Below are positions 21,588-30,795 of a stretch of 30,795 nt of DNA, piece after piece. The stretch spans positions 819 to 31,613 of the forward strand of contig CAUDNR010003657.1 in the NCBI GenBank assembly GCA_958430865.1. The letters run 5' to 3'. A model generated the notes under the pieces. The model saw only the letters and a program-made list of their open reading frames with translations, made no database searches and was not told the origin of the DNA. This DNA is from Entrophospora sp. SA101. Taxonomy: Eukaryota; Glomeromycota; Glomeromycetes; Entrophosporales; Entrophosporaceae. Made by a program: the position numbers and the translations under genes. How positions within the stretch are numbered: the stretch's first letter is position 1; each line of letters begins with the position of its first letter.

Positions 21588-22226
21588 CTTATGATAAATG
21601 AGGTGATGATAGTGATGGCAACAATATTGACATTGAATATTTTAGTATTGATAATAATTATTGTTTTTTAGTAGAGTGTGTGGATCAGACAAATTGGTAA
21701 TATCCCTTTCATGATGCATAAATTTAAGTCATTCGTATACTTGCAAACTAATTAGCACTCTGATTTTATGAATTCCACCAGGAATGTATAATATCAAATT
21801 TCTTTCTTAATTACAATCATACAAATGCAAATTATACTAATAATAAATAAATTAAATGGTAGTAGTAGATACTAAACAGTGCAATGCATATGCTACGCTA
21901 AATCATTAAATTGAAAATTAGTTTTTGATATTATTAAAATCGTATGATTAAATGGGTCTGACAATCAAGTAAGGTTTCTAACCCAAACTGTTTCTCAAAG
22001 CTCAAACTATTTTGTCGATTTGGATTTTTCAACGTTTTATATATATATATAGGTAGGTATATTAGACCAGAAACCTTACAATCAAGCCATCAGACGAATT
22101 TTGTGCTTTAATTACAAAAGTATACTTTAATAATAACATCATGTTAAATAAATAAATAAATACTTTTTAATTTTTGTCAATTTTTGGCTAGCATCATAAC
22201 TCTGCATGCTCTATAAAATCAAATTG

Positions 22227-22459
22227 GTTATTGTTACCGATCACTTGCCAACTCGAAAGAGTATAAAATATATCTGATTTATTAAACAATTAGAGATGTG
22301 TTTCTTCTTTCCAAAATTTTTGCGCATCTTTTACTTTGTAATATAAAGAAATTTGGCGAAAACCTACTTTGTGCAAAAATGGGATTTAAAAAATTTTAAA
22401 ATCAATAATTAATTATTGTTACCAATCACTTTCTAACTCGAAAGAATATACAATAAATT
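22227..22459. repeat. Pair of ~45-bp direct repeats
   Basis: Copy one (22227-22270) and copy two (22412-22459) share TTATTGTTACC, ATCACTT, CTAACTCGAAAGA-like text (first copy CCAACTCGAAAGA) and a closing TATA-rich tail, about 185 bp apart, with roughly seven differences. Confidence 0.65.
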
Positions 22460-22574
22460 TTTCTTTTACATTTATTCCTATATACATGTGTAAATGATGA
22501 TTAGAACAATAAACAACAACAAAATGATTATAGTGATGTTATTAAATATAAGTTAAACTAAAAGAGAAATTTAT

Positions 22575-23302
22575 ATAAACTATTGAATGATAGATAAAAC
22601 CTTCGTTAGTATATTTTGTTCATAGATCTTGTCCTTAAAGCTTACTTCGATTACTCCTACACAAACTATTAATTAATTAATAAACGTTTGTTAGAATATT
22701 TTGTTCATAGATCTTGTCTTAACACTTGTACAAACTATTGAATAATTAATAAAACGTTCGTTAGAATACTTTGTTCATAGATCTTGACCTTAACACTTGT
22801 ACAAACTATTGAATAATTGATAAAACGTTCGTTAGAATATTTTGTTCATAGATCTTGACCTTAAAACTTACTTCGATTACTCCTACATAAACTATTGAAT
22901 AATTGATAAAACGTTTGTTAGAATATTTTGTTCATAGATCTTGTCCTTAAAGCTTACTTCGATTACTCCTACATAAACTATTGAATAATTAATAAAACAT
23001 TCGTTAGAATACTTTGCAATCTTCATAGATCTTGTCCTTAACACTTGTACAAACTATTGAATAATTGATAAAACATTCGTTAGAATATTTTATAAGCTTC
23101 ATAGATCTTGTCCTTAAAACTTACTTATACAAACTATTGAATATTTGATAAAACGTTCGTTAGAATATTTTGTAAGCTTCATAGATCTTGTCCTTAAAAC
23201 TTACTTGTACAAACTATTGAATAATTGATAAAACGTTCGTTAGAATATTTAGAAAGCTTATAAATATTGTCTTAGCGCTTACTTCGATCACTCCTATACA
23301 AA
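22575..23302. repeat. Left inner tandem array, about nine 70-87 bp units
   Basis: Each unit contains AAAACGTTCGTTAGAATATT, a CATAGATCTTGTCCTTAA block, optionally ACTTACTTCGATTACTCCTA, and CAAACTATTGAATAATTGAT. The CATAGATCTTG block recurs near 22620, 22706, 22778, 22849, 22935, 23018, 23099 and 23178, with a degraded copy near 23270. Long units carry the CGATTACTCC segment and short ones omit it. Confidence 0.85.
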
Positions 23303-23500
23303 CTGGATCTTATCATCCTCAACAAACGATGATTCGTTGTCGTCGTTGCTACTAATTAATAATATTATTAATATTATTGATTGATGGATCTTCGTATATT
23401 ATAAATGTAACCAATCAAATCAATTAGCGAATTTTTATCTTTTTAATTTTTTAAAAAATGTTTCCTTTTAACTAAAAAAAAAATAATAAAAATTAACAAA

Positions 23501-23700
23501 AGGAAGGGTCATGTCACGAGGGGTTAATACACCCAACATGAGCCACCCGCGTCAGTTCCACCTTCCTAGCACATGGGACTTTACAGCCAGTCCAAAGTGA
23601 GGCAATGCACCTAAGGGAGCCGGACACAGGAGACCATATTCGGTACTTCATCATTGCATGACTTTTCCCTGGTCGATACTTTTATACCAATTCTATGACT
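23501..23700. other. GC-rich island with nested hairpins at the core of the foldback element
   Basis: About half G+C in a roughly 75-80% AT neighbourhood. AGGAAGG (23501-23507) pairs with CCTTCCT (23561-23567); inside it CATGT (23510-23514) pairs with ACATG (23536-23540), and GGGT (23521-23524) with ACCC (23531-23534). A separate hairpin GGACT/AGTCC lies at 23576-23593. No reading frame of note. This may be a structured RNA, a solo LTR or SINE, or a recombination hotspot; I recognise none of these specifically. Confidence 0.5.
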
Positions 23701-23839
23701 TATATATTAACTTTTTTTCAAGTTGTGCAAAATATGGGATACCAACCATTTCATTGGATTAAATTTATTCCATAATTTTTATTGTGTAATTTAAAAAAAA
23801 TAAAATTCAACAGAAAAAGTAGAGTGTTAAATACAAGAT

Positions 23840-24890
23840 GTATGACGACATACGAAGCTTCCAAAGCAAGTTTGTAAAATATACTGATGAACGTTTATCA
23901 ATTATTGAACAGCTTGTATCGAAATAAGTGTTAAAAGTCAAGATCTATGAATCTGTTTGTAAATATATTTAACGAACGCTTTATCAATTATTCAAATAAT
24001 TATATAGGCGGGCTTGGTCGAAGTAAGTGTTAAAGTCAAGATCTATTTGCAAATCAAGTTTCCAAAACGAACGTTTATTATTATAGGCGGGTTTGATCAA
24101 AGTAAGTCTTAAAGTCGAGATCTATGAAGCTGTTTGTAAAATGTATTTAATTAACGTTTTATTATTATCAATTATTCAATAATTATATAGGTGGGTTTGA
24201 TCGAAATAAGTATTAAAGTAGTCGAGATCTATGAAGCTGATTGTAAAATATATTTATCAACGTTTTATTATTATCAATTATTCAAATAATTATATAGGCG
24301 GGTTTGATCGAAGCAAGTGTCAAAGTCAAGATCTATGAAGTGTGTTTATCATTTATTCAACAATTATATAGACGGGTTTGATTGAAGTATTAAAGTAGTC
24401 ACGAAGTTTTTTGTAAAATATATTTATCAACGTTTTATTATTCAAATAATTATATAGGCGAGTTTGATCGAAGCAAGTGTCAAAGTCAAGATCTATGAAG
24501 TTTGCAAAACGAATGTTTATCAATTATTCAACAATTATATAGGCGGGTTTGATTGAAGTAAGTATTAAAGTAGTCGAGATCTATGAAGTTATTTGTAAAA
24601 TATATTTATCAACGTTTTATTATTCAAATAATTATATAGGCGGATTTGATCGAAGCAAGTGTCAAAGTCAAGATCTATGAAGTTTGCAGAACGAATGTTT
24701 ATCAATTATTCAACAATTATATAGGCGGGTTTGATCGAAGTAAGTATTAAAGTAGTTGAGATCTACAAAGCTTTTTGTAAAATATATTTACCAACGTTTT
24801 ATTATTATCAATTATTCAAATAATTATATAGGCGGGTTTGATCGAAGTAAATTTTAGTCAAGATCTATAAAGTTTGCAAAACGAATGACC
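23840..24890. repeat. Right inner tandem array, about ten 80-105 bp units, inverted relative to the left array
   Basis: Units read AACGTTTTATTATTATCAAT, TATTCAAATAATTATATAGG, CGGGTTTGATCGAAGTAAGT, and GTCAAGATCTATGAAG. The AGATCTATGAA block recurs near 23943, 24118, 24222, 24330, 24490, 24576, 24672 and 24760, with variants at 24039 and 24862. The reverse complement matches the left-array unit block for block (AGATCTATGAA, CGAAGTAAG, CAATTATTCAATA, AACGTTT). Confidence 0.85.
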
Positions 24891-25410
24891 AATAAAAAGT
24901 TGTGGGACTAAGTGACTTGCACCATATAAGGTTATGTCGAGAGATTGGTCAAGAGAAGAGTTAGAAGGAGAGTTGATTTTCAACTAAGTCGAAAACCAAC
25001 CCTTTAAATACATCTTCGAGTAGTACAATTTAATTTATTAGACTATTTTGAAGGTTTGTCGCATGCTTTCTTCCAACTTCTTAAATTTGAACCATTTGTC
25101 GAATATTTTTATTAACTATAAATAATTCATTTATTTTTTTTACGTTATCAAATTCACGATTTTGATTGGTCAATCAATGATTACATGGATTAAATTTTGT
25201 GTTAAAACATAGCTCTAAATCTTTAATTAGTTTTCGACTAAATAAAATAAATAAACATTTAAAACCAAAATTATCCATTAATTAAACTAATATGTTAGTA
25301 AATCTATTCATTCTGACCCACATAAACATAATAAACAATTGTTATCATCATTAATTTACGCTCTCCCAAACATAATTGGTAATACATGCAAATTAACATG
25401 AATTGTTGTA

Positions 25411-25522
25411 GAAATGAACTGTCGACGAAATGAACTTTCGACGAAACAAAATTTTGACAAAATGAACTTTCGACGAAATGGGTGTCGACGAAATGATTGT
25501 CGACGAAATGAATCAGACCCGG
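25411..25522. repeat. Right outer arm: TCGACGAAATGA tandem repeat, inverse of the left arm
   Basis: Seven or so units of TTCGACGAAATGAAC, GTCGACGAAATGATT and similar, ending CGAAATGAATCAGACCC. These are the complement of the left-arm repeat and keep the same order from the element end inward. Confidence 0.85.
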
Positions 25523-26506
25523 GTTGGGTGCGTGTTATCATTTAAAAATTGATTTGGCGATTTGCGGATGGTTTTTTCGGAAAAATGCATGATTATAACT
25601 AAATAATCGACTAAAATAATCGATTAAATAGTTGACTATTTAGACGATCAAGATAGTTAACTGTTGGTATTAGTTGTTCAAAAAAAAGTTTAGTCGAATA
25701 TTTTAGTCGATTCCAACCTATAAAATATGGAAACGACTTCAAAAATCTCCAAAAAAAAAATTTACGAGTTTTGGCAAGAAATAGTGACACGACGAAATTC
25801 AAATTTTTTTTTGAATAATTCAATAGCAATGATCGTCATTATCATTGCATTAAATAATAATTTTTGTAGATAGATTGAGTTTTCAGTTTTGAAACTTTAT
25901 CCTTTAAATCCGCTAAATAAAGAACCGCTGAACTTACTGTGTACACATCATAATCATAAGACGGGTTTGAAAATCTCTACTATGAAAATATAAGATACGT
26001 AAAGGATCCAACATTACGTGATAACTAACCAATAGAAACTTGGGTAAAAAATAGATAATATGTGCCAAGTAAATTTTAACGGCAATTTAAATTCTTTCTA
26101 AAAAAATAATATACGTAAAAAAAAAATAATACAAATTGGAACAATGTCCATTATTTGTTACGATTATTTTAATTCGTTTGGCCATTTAGGGGTTCCTTAT
26201 TCTTGGCAAATTAAAAAAATATCTATATCTGTCAAAGGGAGCGATTTTTAAAAATATAATTGTTGTACAATTTAATAGTGACCCTACTTAACCATTTTAT
26301 GATTCCATAAAAATATAAAAAACAAATATGACGATTCAAACATGAATTCATATATAGTATATTTTGCAAAAAAAAAACTTTTATATAAAATAATAGCATT
26401 CTCTGATTTTTTTTTTTTCCTTTAAAGCAAATTTATTTATTCTATTTAAAAATCTAATAAAATAATTTGTTTAATTATAATAATAAAATCATAAAATCAC
26501 GAAATC
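25523..26506. other. Intergenic region and chitin deacetylase promoter
   Basis: No gene seen. It contains a small foldback (25605-25712, listed separately). The rest is AT-rich with T and A homopolymers; the last 150 bp form the upstream region of the deacetylase gene. Confidence 0.5.
25605..25712. mobile_element. Miniature foldback, 108 bp, ends AATCGACTAAAATA
   Basis: AATCGACTAAAATAATCGA (25605 onward) is mirrored by TCGAATATTTTAGTCGATT ending at 25712: the outer 14 bases are perfect inverted repeats, and a weaker match (ATTAAA against TTTAGT) continues inward. No coding content. It is a small MITE-like element or hairpin repeat. Confidence 0.55.
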
Positions 26507-27898
26507 ATGACAAAAAATTTATTTGTTGTGATTGCTATTTTATCATCAGCAATATTACCAATATTCATAGAGGCGCAAGGATTTACAGGCTATCCAGCAG
26601 TTGATGTACCACCACCGATGAAGGAAGAATGGAAAGTCGACTTATCTAATGTTCCAAAGGCTCCAATTGTTGCAAAAAATAAAGTAGGCGAGGATTGTCC
26701 TGCCAAAGATCCATTTTGTAATTGGAGTTGTACAAACTGCGTGAATAATAAGACTGATTATATTCAATGTCCTGATAAAATTGGTAAAAATTCAAAAAAG
26801 TTCAAAATTATTTGTATTCATATTGTGAAATCATTATTAATTAATTTTCATGAAACATAGTATGGGGTATTACTTATGATGATGGTCCTTCGTAAGTGAA
26901 ATAAACCAAACTACGTTTTCTTTTATCCATTTATATACCCGACAAGCAATAATAATAAATATTTATTTTATAAATTAATAAATAGAGAATATACACCAAA
27001 AATTTTAGATTATCTTAAAGAAAAAAATGTAAAAGCAACATTTTTTATTGTTGGCTCTAGAGTTACAGAAAATCCTGAAATTTTAAACAGAACTTATAAT
27101 GAAGGTAAATTGAAAATATCTATAGATAAAATTAAAAAATTATAAATTTTGACGAATGATAATTTATAATTTATAGGACATCAAATCGGAGTCCACACTT
27201 GGTCACACACATCATTAACAACTCAAACAAATGAAGAAATTATAGCTGAGATAAAATGGACTGAACAAATCATCAAACAAGTAACTGGCGCGACTCCTAA
27301 CTTTATGAGACCACCATATGGCGATGTAGATGACCGCGTTAGATCTGTACTTACCTTACTAGGATATAAAGTTGCTATATGGGATCTTGACACAGATGAT
27401 TGGAAGTCAACAGATCCAGGTTTTGTACCGGAGTCTATTACTGCAAAATTTACTGAATGGGTAAAAGATACAAATGCAACTACTGGTCATATTTCTTTGG
27501 AACATGATTTGTATCCTATATCTAGTAAAATGGCACCTCCATCCCTTGATATTGTTTTGGGTGCTAAATTTCAAGTAGAACAAGTGGCCAAGTGTGTATC
27601 TGAATCTCCATATCGTGAATTTACTGGTTTTCCTGGTGATAATTCTACTAGCCCATCTCCAGCAATTAGTAGCACTTCTGCTAGTGTTGCTATGACACCA
27701 ACTACTACTTTAAATAACAATGTTGCTATAACATCAGCGACAGCGACACCAACATCATTCAGTTCTAATGATTATTCATCATCATCATCATCACCATCAC
27801 CATCAAATATTTCGTTAGTAGTAATAATTAGCATAATATTCACTTTTAATGTTTTAATCTCTAATATTTTAATTATTAAAATGTGTATGTGTTTATGA
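26507..27898 (+). CDS. Chitin/polysaccharide deacetylase (NodB domain, CE4), secreted, probably GPI-anchored
   Basis: Predicted metal-dependent deacetylase that removes acetyl groups from chitin in the cell wall. Exons 26507-26783, 26861-26891, 26986-27104 and 27177-27898 sum to 382 residues in frame. Residues 1-23 are a signal peptide (IAILSSAILPIFIEAQG). A Cys-containing stretch (CPAKDPFCNWSCTNC) precedes the NodB domain. CE4 motifs: TYDDGPS at 97-103 with catalytic Asp99 and metal ligand Asp100; HTWSH with His149/His153; RPPYG at 187-191; WDLDTDDW at 211-218; and LEHD with His252. The first motif has Tyr where most relatives have Phe (TFDDGP). After the domain comes a Ser/Thr-rich spacer, then a hydrophobic C terminus (about 353-382), consistent with a GPI-attachment signal. 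The 31-base second exon carries the metal-binding motif. Confidence 0.92.
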
Positions 27899-28660
27899 AA
27901 TATATTTTAATTTTTTATTAATATAATATAGAACAAATATTCATATGTATGTGATTAATTCCTATAAATATTGTTCTTGGTATACACAGTATATAATAAA
28001 TGTAATTACTTTGTATTATTAATTATATTCGATTCTTCAATATACCTCTCTAAATTTTTCATAAAGCATAATGTGTAATCGTTTCTAAACTAAAATTATT
28101 CTTGGCACGTTAATCCTTGATGATAGTGATGGGCATAGAAATTATTTGATAAATGACCAAGTTATTAAGTACTTAATAACTCTATTAGTGACTTATTAAC
28201 TGTTAAAAAACACAACTTGCAGATCTTTATGGGTAACAAAAATTAATAATATATGTATATATAAAATATTATTATTTAACATATTTTACCTTGTAAAAAT
28301 TGTGTTAATAACGTGTGTTTAATAACATGTGCTTCATAACATGTGGTTATTAATTGGTTAATTAATAATTGCGGGAATAATAATAATAATGTATATATAC
28401 TTTAATCATTATCATTTGATCTTTTTGGATTAATGTTGATTAAATAGATAATAATGGATGTATTTAGCAAAATAATTTTATTTGTTTTTCACAAAAGGAT
28501 ATTATATATTATATATTATGCATAATATGTATTTAAATGTTATAAATGAATTACTATTAAAAAAAAAAAAAAAATCAGCATATAATATTAGTTATATAAT
28601 AATTATAACTATTGATAACTATTGAGAATAAATTCTTTTTAAAATAATAAATATTTCATC
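27899..28660. other. Intergenic region between convergent genes
   Basis: 3' flanks of the deacetylase (+) and the PWWP-family gene (-). No coding sequence. TAGTGATGGGCATAGAAATT at 28124-28143 resembles an hAT-type transposon end, and AATAAC-rich short repeats follow (28140-28390), but no matching right end is visible. Confidence 0.45.
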
Positions 28661-30711
28661 TTATTGGTCCTGTTCATCTATTAGTTTTTTCCATTTATTT
28701 ACAAGATTTAAGCTTCTTCCAACAATATTGAATGTATCATTGTTAATAGTTTTCTCGGACATCTTATGCATCAAAATTCCCATTTTAGATTCCTATAATT
28801 AATTGATTGATCATTAAAAATTGATAATATAATTTAAAAATAAAACGCAAGCAAGTTTAAACATACTTTTATTTGTTGGATAGTAGCGGAGATATTCTCA
28901 ATCTCTGTGAATTTGTTATTGATAACTTTCATCTCCCTTTCCTTTTATGTTAAAATAGATAAGCATATATATATATGAGCAAATAATATCAATAAAAGCA
29001 AATAAAAATAAATAAATAAATAAATAGAAAAGTACATCATACATTAATATCATCTTTATTGAGAGCATGCTTTTGAATTTGTCGTCTTAAATCAAGCAAC
29101 TTTTCAACATTATTTTCTACAATAAATGACACAATTATTAATTAAATGTGTTAGGTATTTTTTTTCCAAAGAAGGAATTTAACATACCATCAAGGTTGCT
29201 TTTATTGATTTCAATAGCTTCCATATCTTCATTGTTTATTTCAATTGAACTTTCGCCATTGCTAGTGGTAATTTCTTTTTTTTCTTCGCCCTAATCGAAG
29301 TATCCATCATTAATGAAAGTTTAATATATTCATTTATATTTACAGTATTTAAATATACAATATAAAATACATCAAAATTCACCATACCTTATTGCTTTCA
29401 TCTATGTTCATTTTATCTATTTCTTCTTCACCATTAATTGTATTAGTAGTGGGGTCAAAGGCATCTGTAATACCATCAGTATTATCGGCAGCATTTTTTG
29501 TAGAGCTAGTGTCATTATTTGTGAAAAGAACAACAACACCACCAGCATTATCCTTTCGTTTCTTCTTTTCTCTTGTAGTTTTAGAAGAATCTTCATGATT
29601 GTCATAAGACCTTTTGTTAATTCTGGAAACGCGAGCTGCTGGTTTTTTGTCAATGCCATCTTGCTTTCCTTCCCCTTCCCTTTCCTTATTATCATTAATA
29701 GCAGTGATAGTTTCATCATTTTTACTAGACCTCTTGTTGGTTGTTCTAAAAGTACGATGAGTTCCTGGTTTTTTGTCATTTTCATCATTAACATTAACAT
29801 TGTTGTTGCTACTGTTGTTAATTTTTACTTCATTACTAACATTTTGATCACCATTAACTTCTTGTTTATCATCTTGTTGATCACTATTAACCATTTCTTT
29901 ATCACCATCAACCTCTTGTTTATGATTATCAGTCACTGCATTTTTATCATCATCATCATTACCTATTTTACCAGGACTTTTATTATTGCTGGTATTTTTA
30001 TCATCATTCACTGACTGATCCTTGTTATTGACAGATCTTTTGTATGTTCTGCGAGCACGAATTATTGGTTTCTTGTCAGAACTACTATTATCAGCATTAA
30101 CATCAGATTCCTTCTTGATTGATCTAACACCATAACCAGTTCTTGGTTTTTCAACATTTTCATCGCCGCCTTCATCGTTATCATTACTATTGTTAATATT
30201 TACTTCATCGCTGGCATTTTGATCATCATTAGCCACTTCTTTATTATCATTAACTGCTTGTTTATGATTTTTAGTGGCATCTTTATCGCCACCATCATCA
30301 CCATCACCACCATCATCATTATCATCACCATTATCATTATTATCATCATTATCATCATCATTGTCCACTTTATCAGAGCCTTCGTTATTGGCTTCTCTAT
30401 TATTATCATCATCATTATCATCATCACCATCATCATCATCAATATCCATTTTTTTATCTTGATTTGCATCATCGCCAGATCTAGATTGTTCTCCTTCTAA
30501 TTCCATAGCAGGATCAGAATCAACCTTGATATCATTTTCATTATCGTTTGTTACAGATTTTTCCTTTTTTTTATTTATTTTTTTATCAAGAGATGAAATT
30601 TTCAAGACTTTTTGTAACGATTCAACTAGTTTTTTATTGGTTTTTTTCTTAATCATATCCTTTGCTTTATTCATATCAAATTGTTTGATATCTTTCTTAT
30701 TAACAAATCCA
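28661..30711 (-). CDS. PWWP-domain chromatin protein with C-terminal TFIIS-N/IBD-like helical domain, 5'-partial
   Basis: Visible exons on the minus strand: 30711-29388, 29290-29188, 29116-29043, 28941-28867 and 28792-28661, all in phase, giving about 568 residues to the stop. The first visible exon begins GFVNKKDIKQFD, which resembles the last strand and helix of a PWWP domain (typically ..YAWV..KDIKPF), so the methyl-lysine-reading part is beyond the window. Next comes KKTNKKLVESLQKVLKI, then about 350 residues of Asp/Asn/Lys low complexity with acidic runs. The C terminus (LLDLRRQIQKHALNKDDIN, MKVINNKFTEIENI, QIKESKMGILMHKMSEK, FNIVGRSLNLVNKWKKLI) has the helical pattern of TFIIS N-terminal/LEDGF-IBD bundles. 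This layout recalls LEDGF/HRP2 and fungal PWWP proteins. The repetitive GAT codons give antisense and shifted frames that look open but are not genes. Confidence 0.75.
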
Positions 30712-30795
30712 CTATTATAAAATGATAAATCATTAGCTACTATTTATTATATATATTGATATATGTGTGTATAAGATATAAATGCACAACGTAGA

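Larger units (their letters stand above)
21428..25522. mobile_element. ~4.1-kb foldback-type element built of inverted tandem arrays
   Basis: The outer arms (21428-21587 and 25411-25522) are inverted copies of a degenerate TTTCGTCGAAAGTTCA/TTTCGTCGACAATCA tandem repeat and keep the same unit order from the ends inward (CAATCATTTCGTCGACACCC). They begin at GGTCCCGTTTACTTCG on the left and the complement of CGAAATGAATCAGACCC on the right. Inside lie two long tandem arrays in opposite orientation (22575-23302 and 23840-24890) around a unique core. No protein of note is encoded. This is the architecture of foldback transposons. Target duplications are not evident, so the exact ends are uncertain. 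Confidence 0.65.

Noticed and set aside
21412..21594. Open frame with FVDNHFVDNHFVES-type repeats, and its counterpart at 25356-25541
   Set aside because: These are translations of the TTTCGTCGA tandem repeat in the outer arms; there is no start context, domain or splice structure.
22575..24890. CRISPR-like regular repeats
   Set aside because: Units are 70-105 bp, imperfect, contiguous without unique spacers, and lie in a spliceosomal-intron genome; they are tandem arrays of a foldback element.
29392..30720. Several Ser/Ile/Met-rich open frames on both strands over the acidic PWWP-family exon
   Set aside because: They are shifted or antisense readings of GAT/AAT triplet repeats; only the Asp/Asn/Lys frame continues across consistent splice sites into a structured C terminus.

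Overview
The window is a piece of a eukaryotic nuclear genome, almost certainly fungal. It is very AT-rich, carries many short introns (GTAAGT/GTATGT-like donors, TAG acceptors) and has fungal gene content: a chitin deacetylase, Elongator, PRP38, RanBP1, a PA-TM-RING ligase and an APSES-type nuclear-membrane protein. AT content, Asn/Asp-rich low complexity and abundant small inverted-repeat elements fit an arbuscular mycorrhizal fungus (Glomeromycotina, Rhizophagus-like). That placement is inference. I saw no bacterial operon, tRNA, complete rRNA or CRISPR array.

Layout. 1-2132: a short inverted-repeat element, then the 3' three exons of an ELP4 gene (+). 2133-4407: intergenic, with a decayed minus-strand gene and other relics. 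4408-6065: a three-exon PA-TM-RING E3 ligase (+). 6669-8701: a six-exon PRP38B-like splicing factor (-). 9251-10669: a four-exon, previously unlabelled gene (+) that I read as a Bqt4-like inner-nuclear-membrane APSES protein. 11158-11900: RPL35 (+), five exons, exact family length. 12049-13325: a NIF3/DUF34 pseudogene (-) with at least five lesions. 13900-15266: RanBP1 (+), five exons. 15267-19269: gene-poor, with a 768-bp element flanked by a perfect 11-bp target duplication and containing a nested mariner-type MITE. 19270-20749: a seven-exon short-chain dehydrogenase (+). 21428-25522: a ~4.1-kb foldback-type element made of inverted tandem arrays around a GC-rich, hairpin-forming core. 26507-27898: a four-exon chitin deacetylase (+). 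28661-30711: the last five exons of a PWWP-family chromatin protein (-), open at the window edge.

The genes are independent housekeeping or cell-surface genes, not a pathway. Several act in the nucleus: ELP4 (tRNA wobble modification), PRP38B (splicing), RanBP1 (Ran cycle), the Bqt4-like protein (nuclear envelope/chromatin) and the PWWP protein (chromatin). All exon models below were checked by hand for reading phase across every junction, and each complete gene closes in frame from ATG to stop. The strongest candidates for something undescribed are the Bqt4-like protein, the foldback element with its structured core, and the NIF3 pseudogene hidden antisense to a misleading open frame.
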